A stretch of DNA of 39,314 bases, taken from an uncultured Chloroflexota bacterium (lineage in GTDB: Bacteria > Chloroflexota > Chloroflexia > Chloroflexales > Chloroflexaceae). Location: positions 1 through 39,314 of the forward strand of contig CAKZKA010000110.1 of the NCBI GenBank assembly GCA_937120965.1, read 5' to 3'. Position 1 is the first letter of the stretch, and every line of letters starts with the position of its first letter. A program made the translations under genes and the position numbers. The notes below the pieces were generated by a model, which did no database searches, was not told where the DNA came from, and saw only the letters and a program-made list of their open reading frames with translations. Positions 30,085 to 36,925 of this stretch are shown in pieces.

Positions 30085-30153
30085 GCCCAGAACCTCCCGG
30101 CATGGCGGGTGCGCCACCCCACCCGGGTCCTTCCGTGGCGGTACGTGGCGCCA

Positions 30154-31428
30154 TCAATGGAACTGCTCGGCCTCGGTCGAGCCGGCCAGGGCGGTGGTCG
30201 AGCTGGTACCGCCTGAGATCACCAGGCTCACCTCATCGAAGTAGCCGGTGCCCACCTCGCGCTGGTGGCGGGTTGCGGTGTAGCCGTCCTTCTCGGCGGC
30301 GAACTCGGCCTCCTGCAATTCGGAGTAGGCAGCCATACCGCGGTCGCGGTAGCCGCGGGCAAGCTGGAACATGCTGTAGTTGAGGCTGTGGAAGCCGGCC
30401 AGGGTCACAAACTGGAACTTGTAGCCCATCTTGCCGAGTTCGACCTGGAAGCGAGCAATATCGGCATCGCTGAGTTTCTTCTTCCAGTTGAACGACGGCG
30501 AGCAGTTGTAGGCCAGGAGCTTACCGGGATACTTCGCGTGGATCGCTTCGGCGAAGCGGCGGGCCTCCTCCAGGTTCGGCTCGGCAGTCTCACACCAGAC
30601 CATATCGGCATACTCGGCGTAGGCCAGCCCGCGAGCGATGGCCTGGTCAAGCCCGGGCTTGACGTAGAAGAAGCCTTCGGGGGAGCGCTCGTCGGTCAGG
30701 AAGGGTCGGTCACGCTCATCAATGTCGCTGGTGAGGAGGTTAGCGGCGTTGGCATCGGTGCGGGCGATGATCAGCGTGGGTACGCCCATCACATCGGCGG
30801 CCAGCCGCGCGGCAACCAGGTTGCGAATGGCCTGCTGGGTGGGCAGAAGCACCTTGCCGCCCATGTGGCCGCACTTCTTCTCCGATGCGAGCTGGTCCTC
30901 GAAATGGACCCCGGCGGCGCCGGCTTCGATCATCGCCTTGGTCAACTCAAACACGTTCAGCGGCCCGCCGAAGCCAGCCTCGCCATCGGCGACAATGGGC
31001 GCGAACCAGTAAATATCGCCCTTGCCCTCGGCATGCTGGATCTGGTCGGCGCGTTGCAGGGCCTGATTGATGCGCTTGACCACGTGCGGCACGCTGTTGG
31101 CCGGATAGAGGCTCTGGTCGGGGTACATCTGACCCGCCAGGTTGGCATCGGCAGCAACCTGCCAGCCGCTCAGGTAGATCGCCTTCAGCCCCGCCTTGAC
31201 CTGCTGCATCGCCTGGTTGCCGGTAAGGGCGCCCAGAGTGTTGACGTAAGGCTCGGTGTGCAGCAGGCGCCAGAGGCGCTCAGCGCCCATCCGCGCCAGC
31301 GTATACTCGATCTGCACCGAGCCGCGCAGGCGGTAAACATCTTCAGCCGTGTAAGGGCGGGTGATGCCCGCAAAGCGAGGGGTGTTCCAGCTTGCAGCGA
31401 TCTTCGCGATCTCCTGTTCAGCAGTCAT
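30154..31428 (-). CDS. aceA: Isocitrate lyase
   Basis: A 424-residue enzyme that splits isocitrate into succinate and glyoxylate. The catalytic signature KKCGH is present at residues 184-188 with the nucleophilic Cys186, preceded by HFEDQLASE. Other family segments are [55 protein letters not shown] and [15 protein letters not shown]. The length is typical of bacterial enzymes. The probable promoter region, with paired repeats, is about 260 bases upstream. It stands as first gene before aceB. Confidence 0.97.
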   Translation of the reverse strand: MTAEQEIAKIAASWNTPRFAGITRPYTAEDVYRLRGSVQIEYTLARMGAERLWRLLHTEPYVNTLGALTGNQAMQQVKAGLKAIYLSGWQVAADANLAGQMYPDQSLYPANSVPHVVKRINQALQRADQIQHAEGKGDIYWFAPIVADGEAGFGGPLNVFELTKAMIEAGAAGVHFEDQLASEKKCGHMGGKVLLPTQQAIRNLVAARLAADVMGVPTLIIARTDANAANLLTSDIDERDRPFLTDERSPEGFFYVKPGLDQAIARGLAYAEYADMVWCETAEPNLEEARRFAEAIHAKYPGKLLAYNCSPSFNWKKKLSDADIARFQVELGKMGYKFQFVTLAGFHSLNYSMFQLARGYRDRGMAAYSELQEAEFAAEKDGYTATRHQREVGTGYFDEVSLVISGGTSSTTALAGSTEAEQFH

Positions 31429-31689
31429 GGTCTCTGGTTCCTTTCTTCAACGACGATGATTCGGAGGGCGAGACCTGCGCGGTCCTGGCGCGCGGGCCGG
31501 CTGCGTTTTCTGGCAGCGCGTCAGGGGAACATCGAGCGCAGCTCCGGTTGCAAGGCGCACGGAGACGCTGCCTATCAGCAGAAGCTGGACAGGCTCTCGG
31601 AGGTCGCCACTGACCGCTGCCGCCGCCACACTGCCTGCCTCGAATCGCGAAATGGATAACGCTAACGGAATGCACAAGTCTCTTTGTCC

Positions 31690-31723
31690 ATTATAGCCGA
31701 CTCGCAGTTACACGGTAGTTACA
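31690..31723 (-). promoter_or_regulatory. -10 element and paired AGTTACA repeats upstream of aceA
   Basis: On the minus strand a perfect TATAAT (plus 31690-31695) faces aceA. Two copies of AGTTACA lie just upstream of it at plus 31706-31712 and 31717-31723, period 11 bases, one helical turn, at the place of a weak -35. This looks like a regulated promoter with a dimer-binding activator site. The remainder of 31429-31773 shows no gene. Confidence 0.45.
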
Positions 31724-31773
31724 AATTCCACGTTACGGCGAAAATTTCCAACATGCGAAAAATAGCGCTCGGG

Positions 31774-32073
31774 CTACTCCCAGGTGCGCCCGTAGTTGCG
31801 CTGGAGCTTGTCGAGGATGGCCTGTTCGAGGTCAATGTTCAGCAGGTAGGCGAGTTGAAAGAGGTAGTTGGCCACATCGGCCAGTTCGCCGGCCAGTTCC
31901 TCCGGCTCCTTCGGGGTTTCGCTAAACTGAAAGTGCTCTAGCAGCTCGGCGGCTTCAACAGCGACGGAGATCGCGATGTTGCGCGGGGTCTGGGGGAAGA
32001 TCGAGTCGGCGGCGTACCAGCCCTTGTCGGTGACGAACTGATTGATGCGGTCGGTGAGTTCTTTGATGTCCAT
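31774..32073 (-). CDS. MazG-like nucleotide pyrophosphohydrolase
   Basis: A 99-residue all-alpha protein of the MazG/dCTPase-like family, which hydrolyses nucleoside triphosphates to monophosphates. The metal-binding helices are seen in AVEAAELLEHFQF and EELAGELADVANYLFQLAYLL, giving the ExxE...ExxD arrangement. The size and the start MDIKELTDRINQFVTDKGW are those of single-domain members (house-cleaning dCTPase type). The ATG at 32073 is chosen over an upstream in-frame start because the family begins here; the ribosome site is weak (GAAGAAAG). It has an odd tandem repeat in its leader. Confidence 0.85.
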   Translation of the reverse strand: MDIKELTDRINQFVTDKGWYAADSIFPQTPRNIAISVAVEAAELLEHFQFSETPKEPEELAGELADVANYLFQLAYLLNIDLEQAILDKLQRNYGRTWE

Positions 32074-32111
32074 AGGTTCTTTCTTCAAGTAAAGTTCGTA
32101 GCGGATGACCA

Positions 32112-32171
32112 AACGAATGGGCCAACCAATGGGCTAATGAATGGGTCAACGAATAAACGAATAAACGAATG
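32112..32171 (-). repeat. Degenerate tandem repeat upstream of the MazG-like gene
   Basis: On the plus strand CGAATGGGCCAAC, CAATGGGCTAATG and AATGGGTCAACG follow in tandem at about 13-base spacing, then AATAAACG twice. The block lies 40-100 bases before the MazG-like start and is far more AT-rich than the rest. Confidence 0.6.
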
Positions 32172-32269
32172 CGAAGGTGCGCCTTCCAGGGGGGCGTGCC
32201 GACCCATCACCCGCGCGAGCACGGGCGCCATGATCCGCGCATGCCGTGAACGCGGCGGTCTCGTGATAC

Positions 32270-32345
32270 TCTTTAGAAAGGACAAAGCCCTCCCGGGAAA
32301 AGACCATTTGCTTGTTGTCAATGGCGCGGCGCAGCCGCACAGGCG
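32270..32345 (-). repeat. Modular repeat, inverted A-B copy (diverged)
   Basis: On the minus strand GTGCGGCTGCGCCGC (about 32324-32340) precedes a B-like block reading CTTTTCCCGGGAGGGCTTTG. Order A then B is kept, but orientation is opposite to most copies. Confidence 0.5.
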
Positions 32346-32375
32346 CCTCATCATGATACGCGCCCTTGCCGCACG

Positions 32376-32384
32376 TGATACAAT
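32376..32384 (+). promoter_or_regulatory. Extended -10 promoter for the small protein and threonine deaminase
   Basis: TGA-TACAAT is a good extended -10 element. No -35 is evident. The leader to 32433 would be about 42 bases. Confidence 0.45.
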
Positions 32385-32432
32385 ACGCGGGCCGCAGGGC
32401 AAGGCTGCGCCGCAGTGCAATCAGGAGGGTGT

Positions 32433-32660
32433 ATGCTCACTATTGATCAGCTTGTGGGCTATTGCGAGCGTACCATTGCCGAGCGCCACCTCGCCGGCGA
32501 TCGAGAGGGCCTGCGCCGGGTGCAACTGGCGCTGGTGGTTTTGATGGAAGCCGCCCAGCACGCCGGTGACAAGGAAACTGCGCGGCGCTTTCAATTGCTG
32601 GCCTCGCGTTCGGCCAACTTGCAGGAGCAACTCGAGGGCGCCAACGACGCCGATGGGTGA
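32433..32660 (+). CDS. Small hydrophilic helical protein, unknown
   Basis: A 75-residue protein that I do not recognise (MLTIDQLVGYCERTIAERHL...). It is rich in Ala, Glu, Arg and Gln, has no membrane segment, and is predicted to be almost wholly alpha-helical, with REGLRRVQLALVVLMEAAQH as the likely core helix. AGGAGG lies five bases upstream of the ATG at 32433. It is followed 30 bases later by the threonine deaminase gene, so they probably form an operon. Confidence 0.65.
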   Translation: MLTIDQLVGYCERTIAERHLAGDREGLRRVQLALVVLMEAAQHAGDKETARRFQLLASRSANLQEQLEGANDADG

Positions 32661-32690
32661 TGGCGGGCGCGGGTCGCCAGGAGCACAACC

Positions 32691-33932
32691 GTGACAGAGT
32701 TCCCCATCACCCTGGCCGATATTCAGCACGCGCGACAGACTATTCGCGATGTGGTCATTAACACGCCGATCCTGCCCGCGGCGCAGTTGTCGAGCGAACT
32801 GGACGCCCAGGTATTCTACAAGGCCGAAAATACGCAGCACAGCGGATCGTTCAAGGTGCGCGGGGCCTTCAACACGATCGCTCACCTGAGCCCCGAGGAG
32901 AAAGCCCGGGGGGTGATCGCGCCCTCGGCCGGCAACCATGCCCAGGGTGTGGCTCTGGCCGCGCGACTCCACGGGGTGCGCGCGGTGATCGTGATGCCCA
33001 AACGGGCGCCGCTCAAGAAGATCGTCGCCACGCGCCGCTTCGGGGCCGAGGTGATCCTCCACGGCGATAGCTTCGACGATGCGGCGGCCTACGCCAGTGA
33101 GTTGCAGTCCCGCCACGGCTACACCTACATCCACGCCTTCGATAATCCCTACGTCATTGCCGGTCAGGGCACGATTGGCCTGGAGCTTGCCGAGGCTCTG
33201 CCCAACCTGACCACGCTGGTTGTGCCCATCGGCGGCGGCGGGCTGATCAGCGGGATCGCGCTGGCGCTGAAGACGCTGCGGCCCGATACGCGCATCGTCG
33301 GGGTGCAGGCTGCCGGGTGCGCCCCCGTGCCAGGCTCCCTCGCCGCCGGGCGTCCTATCCCGGTCGAGGCGGTTCAGACCATCGCCGACGGCATTGCCGT
33401 CAAATGTCCGGGGCGCCTGACCCTGCCGATGATCCAGGCGCTGGTGGACGAGGTGGTGGTGGTGGACGATGAGGACATCGTGCTTGCCATCGCTCACGTG
33501 GTGCAGAACAGTCGCCTGGTGGTCGAGGGAGCCGGCGCGGCGGGTGTGGCCGCTCTGCTCGCCGGGAAGGTGCGCCTGGCCCCCGGCTCGGTGACGGCGG
33601 TGCTGCTCTGCGGGGGGAACATTGACGATGAGCTGCTCGCCCGGGTGCTGGAGACGGCGATGGTGCGCCAGGGGCGCTACCTGCTGCTCCGTACCAGTGT
33701 CGAGGACCGGCCCGGCGGCCTGGCGCGGTTGATCAACCTGGTGGCCGAAACGGGCGCCAGTGTGCTCGATCTGTTCCACCGCCGGGCTATGTGGCGCGTG
33801 CCGATCACGATGGCCGGAGTGGAACTGGTGCTGGAGGTGCGCGACGAGGAGCACGCCCGGTCTGTGCTGGAGTACCTGGGACGCCACGGCTATCGCTGCG
33901 AGCGCGACGGTGTCGGGCCGTGGCCGGGGTAG
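32691..33932 (+). CDS. ilvA: Threonine ammonia-lyase (threonine deaminase)
   Basis: A 413-residue PLP enzyme that converts threonine to 2-oxobutyrate, the entry to isoleucine, or acts in threonine breakdown. The PLP Lys55 is in SGSFKVRGAFN; SAGNHAQGVALAA and the phosphate-binding VPIGGGGLISG follow. A C-terminal ACT-like domain (about 335-413, RTSVEDRPGGLARLINLVAE and onward) is present. The single short ACT part is that of the shorter (TdcB/IlvA2-like) form, not the two-ACT E. coli IlvA. It starts with GTG; AGGAG lies seven bases upstream. Whether it is biosynthetic or catabolic cannot be told. Confidence 0.93.
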   Translation: MTEFPITLADIQHARQTIRDVVINTPILPAAQLSSELDAQVFYKAENTQHSGSFKVRGAFNTIAHLSPEEKARGVIAPSAGNHAQGVALAARLHGVRAVIVMPKRAPLKKIVATRRFGAEVILHGDSFDDAAAYASELQSRHGYTYIHAFDNPYVIAGQGTIGLELAEALPNLTTLVVPIGGGGLISGIALALKTLRPDTRIVGVQAAGCAPVPGSLAAGRPIPVEAVQTIADGIAVKCPGRLTLPMIQALVDEVVVVDDEDIVLAIAHVVQNSRLVVEGAGAAGVAALLAGKVRLAPGSVTAVLLCGGNIDDELLARVLETAMVRQGRYLLLRTSVEDRPGGLARLINLVAETGASVLDLFHRRAMWRVPITMAGVELVLEVRDEEHARSVLEYLGRHGYRCERDGVGPWPG

Positions 33933-34024
33933 CGCCCGGGGAGCTGGAGGCGCCGGGGAGCGCTTTCAGGTGCAGGGTTGTCGGCGGATGGCGTCCTGAT
34001 GGGTTGCTGGTCTTCACTCCCCTG

Positions 34025-34269
34025 TCCCCCCTTCGGCTCCGCTCAGGGCAGGCCTCTCCCTGAGCGGTTTAAGGGCGGACAGAACGGATGAGCGCCGATA
34101 GGCGTGATGCCGTTGGGAATGCGCTGGTTGGTCCTCACCCCCGGCCCCTTCTGCCCCCCTTCGGCTCCGCTCAGGGCAGGCCTCTCCCTGAGCGGTTCAG
34201 GGGGGGACAGAACGTATGAGCGCCGACGGGCGTTATGGCGTTGGGATGCGCTGGTTGGTCCTCACCCCC
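34025..34269 (+). repeat. 128-base tandem duplication including a miniature-element end
   Basis: A unit beginning CCCCCCTTCGGCTCCGCTCA, running through GGGCAGGCCTCTCCCTGAGC, then GGCGGACAGAACG and TGCGCTGGTTGGTCCTCACC, occurs at about 34025-34141 and 34153-34269. The second copy carries on into the full miniature element. The gap 33933-34510 contains only these repeats and no gene. Confidence 0.75.
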
Positions 34270-34447
34270 TTCCCCCTTCGACAGGCTCAGGCTTCGCCCT
34301 GAGGCTCAGCCCGAAGGGGCGGGCCTCTCCAGCTTCGCTGGAGCGCCTGCGCTGAGCCTGTCGAAGCGGGGAGACCAGAGCCGCGCACGGGGGCGTTCCC
34401 ATGCGGTACACGCCACGTTGGCTCGGATGTTCTGTCCTCCCCTAATC
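34195..34447. mobile_element. Miniature inverted-repeat element, copy 2
   Basis: Left end GTTCAGGGGGGGACAGAAC, right end the complement of ATTAGGGGAGGACAGAAC. It shares with copy 1 the interior GTATGAGCGCCGACGGGCGTT, GGTCCTCACCCC, GGGGAGACCAGAGCC and GGGGGCGTTCC, but carries about 70 extra bases containing TTCGACAGGCTCAGG and CCTGAGGCTCAGC blocks. No target duplication is clear. Confidence 0.7.
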
Positions 34448-34510
34448 TGGCAGGGGATAGGGGGCATTGCGGTGTACCAGCTCCGGGGGTGTGGCCCGGC
34501 CGCGTGGGGC

Positions 34511-35716
34511 CTATCGGCACACAATCGGCAGGCCGCTTGGCGCAGGGCCAAAGCCAGGAGGCAGATGCACCTCGACCCCCGGGGGCGTATTGAAGTGGGT
34601 GTTGAAAAAGTGGACCTCGAGGAGCTGCTGCCCCTCCACACCCCGGACGAAATTGAGGAATTGCTTGCTCGCTTCGATTGCGCCCGGCCCCTGTCGTGGG
34701 CTTTCGAGCACGTACATATACAGAGGGCGGATCAGCTCGGCTGGATAGTTCCACACATCGAACTGTGGGCTGAGCGGATCGGTTGTCAACCCTTCGTTAT
34801 TCTCAATCAACACCGGAACCAGGTAGCTTTCCGGTTGCAGGCGCAGCCAGGAGAGACTCACCCAGTAGAGCGACCCGCGGGTGCTCAGGGTCAGGTTGAG
34901 GCAATCCGCCTGGGATTGACATCCTGTAACATACGAAGGGATACCGCTGTGGCCGAGGTACTTCAGTAGCACCAGATCGGTTGTTCCACTATTCTCACGG
35001 GCGAAGATGCGGATTGGCTCTGGAGAACCGCCCACTTCGGACCAACTGCGAATCGTGCCGCCGAGGATGCCCGCCAGTTCCGCGCGCGTAATTGGCCGCG
35101 TCAGGCGGTTGGTGATATCGGTGACGAAGACGATGACATCGTAGCCGATAGGCGCAGCGCATGTGAGCGCCACGCCAGAGGACGCAAGGCGAGCGATCTG
35201 TTCATCAAGGAGCGCTTCGGAGGCGGCAAGCAGATTGACGGAGCCATCGGCTGCCAGTTCAACCCCTCCCAGTGTTCCTACTGGATTGACGTTGAATCGG
35301 ATCTTGCGTTCGATCTCCCCGGCTATCGGAAGTTCCCACGTCTCCGCGTTACGTTCCTGGAACGTCTTCACCCAGTTACTCGCCAGGCCCAACTCGCTGC
35401 CCAGAATGGTAGAGCTTCCGGCAATGGTCACCGAGGGCATCGGCGACACCATGTTGACCAGCGGCACGATCAGGCCGCTGGCATCGGCCAGACTGGCGAC
35501 GAATGCCAGCAGGTTGCCGGCTAGCGTGGCGAAGAAGACCAGGAGGGCGAGCCGCCGGTCGGAACGGGCGTCAGCCTCCTTGAAGGCTTTGATTTGCTCC
35601 CGGGTGAGCTGGACTTCGGATGCGTTAACACTCGTTGCGCCATTGGTTTCGGATGCGTTGCTCGTAACACTCGTTCCGCGATTGGAAGATGGGGGCAGGT
35701 TTGATGGTGCTGACAT
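34511..35716 (-). CDS. PstS-like substrate-binding protein with membrane tether
   Basis: A 401-residue protein combining a Ser/Asn-rich N-terminus (about 1-55), one transmembrane helix (about 56-80, LALLVFFATLAGNLLAFVAS) and an extracytoplasmic domain of the phosphate-binding (PBP-like) family. Signs of the last are VTIAGSSTILGSELGLASNWVKTF, CAAPIGYDVIVFVTD, ARENSGTTDLVLLKYLG and EASKQFLNFVRGVEGQQLL. It lacks a lipobox and a cleavable signal peptide, unlike PstS. I use ATG 35716, with GAAGGGG just before it; a GTG lies 15 bases upstream. No pst transport genes are near. It may sense or bind phosphate or another anion, as inferred from fold only. Confidence 0.8.
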   Translation of the reverse strand: MSAPSNLPPSSNRGTSVTSNASETNGATSVNASEVQLTREQIKAFKEADARSDRRLALLVFFATLAGNLLAFVASLADASGLIVPLVNMVSPMPSVTIAGSSTILGSELGLASNWVKTFQERNAETWELPIAGEIERKIRFNVNPVGTLGGVELAADGSVNLLAASEALLDEQIARLASSGVALTCAAPIGYDVIVFVTDITNRLTRPITRAELAGILGGTIRSWSEVGGSPEPIRIFARENSGTTDLVLLKYLGHSGIPSYVTGCQSQADCLNLTLSTRGSLYWVSLSWLRLQPESYLVPVLIENNEGLTTDPLSPQFDVWNYPAELIRPLYMYVLESPRQGPGAIEASKQFLNFVRGVEGQQLLEVHFFNTHFNTPPGVEVHLPPGFGPAPSGLPIVCR

Positions 35717-35769
35717 AACCCCTTCTTTCACGTATGGAGTTTGATGATCGACCAGTTACGACACAACCC

Positions 35770-35890
35770 TGTCAGGTGTCCACGCGGCTACGCCGCACCC
35801 TGCCGGGATGAACACGGGTGTTTTCCTGGGAGGGCGTAGCCCTCTCAAACCCTCCGGCAAGAGTATGGGGAACCCAGCTTTCCCCGTGAG
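35770..35890 (+). repeat. Modular repeat, diverged A-B-C
   Basis: A variant (CACGCGGCTACGCCGCACC) with CCGGGATGAAC, B (GGGAGGGC-GTA-GCCCTCTC, near 35828-35846) with AAACCCTCC, and C (GGGGAACCCAGCTTTCCCC, about 35867-35885). It lies between the PstS-like gene and fabI. Confidence 0.75.
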
Positions 35891-35930
35891 CGAGCGTTTG
35901 AACGTTACAGTTGATCCGTTGATCAACACC

Positions 35931-36710
35931 TTATCCCATAATGTGGTAGCCTCCATCAACGTAGGTGATCTCGCCGGTGATCAGGCGCGCGGCGTTGGTG
36001 GCGAGCATGGCCGTAAACAGACCAACATCGGCGGTGGTTACCAGACGCTGGGCGGGTGCGCGCTCAGCCGCGCGGGCCAGTAGTTCGTCGAAGTCTTCGA
36101 TCCCCGAGGCGGCGCGAGTCTGGATCGGGCCGGGGGAGATGATATGGGTGCGGATGCCTTTCGGTCCCAGCTCGTAGGCGATATAGCGCACCGCAGACTC
36201 GAGGGCGGCTTTGACCGGCCCCATCAGGTTGTAGTTCTCCACTACCTTCTCCGCCCCGTAGAAACTCATGGCGTAGAGCGTCCCGCCGTCGGTCATCAGC
36301 GGCTCCGCCAGGCGCGCCATGCGGATGAAGGAGTGGCAGGAGACGTCCATCGCCACCAGGAACCCCTCGCGCGACGACTCGATCAGCCGTCCCTGCAAGT
36401 CCTCTTTCGGCGCGAAGGCGATGGAGTGCAGGGCAAAATGGAGGCGCCCCCACTGTTCGCGGATGGTGTCGAAGACGGCTTCGAGTTGCCCTTCGGCGCG
36501 CACATCGCAGGGGAGAAAGATCGGCGCTTCGAGTTCCGCCGCCAGTGGCTCGACGAACGGACGCGCTTTATCGTTCAGGTAGGTTATGGCGAGCTCAGCG
36601 CCAAGGAAACGAAAGGCCCTGGCGCAGGCGTAGGCGATCGACTGGTCGTTGGCAATGCCGAGGATCAGCCCTTTCTTGCCGTCCAGTCGCAGGTCGGCTG
36701 CACTGTACAT
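35931..36710 (-). CDS. fabI: Enoyl-[acyl-carrier-protein] reductase (NADH)
   Basis: A 259-residue FabI-type SDR that does the last reduction of fatty-acid elongation. The N-terminal nucleotide motif is LILGIANDQSIAYACARAF, the characteristic FabI sequence. The active-site pair is the FabI Y-x6-K: Tyr160 and Lys167 in ENYNLMGPVKAAL, with MSFYGAEKVV just before. The C-terminal ITGEITYVDGGYHIMG is also diagnostic. The ATG at 36710 has AAAGGAG ten bases upstream. It is 215 bases from the DUF3141 gene on the same strand and may share its transcript. Confidence 0.96.
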   Translation of the reverse strand: MYSAADLRLDGKKGLILGIANDQSIAYACARAFRFLGAELAITYLNDKARPFVEPLAAELEAPIFLPCDVRAEGQLEAVFDTIREQWGRLHFALHSIAFAPKEDLQGRLIESSREGFLVAMDVSCHSFIRMARLAEPLMTDGGTLYAMSFYGAEKVVENYNLMGPVKAALESAVRYIAYELGPKGIRTHIISPGPIQTRAASGIEDFDELLARAAERAPAQRLVTTADVGLFTAMLATNAARLITGEITYVDGGYHIMG

Positions 36711-36925
36711 AATCAGGAACTCCTTTGCTGGGAGTGGGCGACCACCGGGGGAACACGGGGCAAGCGAGTTGCCCCGCGCCCCCGGTAGTGCTCGGAGGGT
36801 GCGGGGCGAGAGACGTTCTCTGCGCGCCGGCCCGCCGGGGGATTGCCGATACTGGATCGTGGATTGCGATCCCGGACATCACCGTGCGTTATCGTGGCTC
36901 GGGTTATGCGGAATGTTCAACAGAA

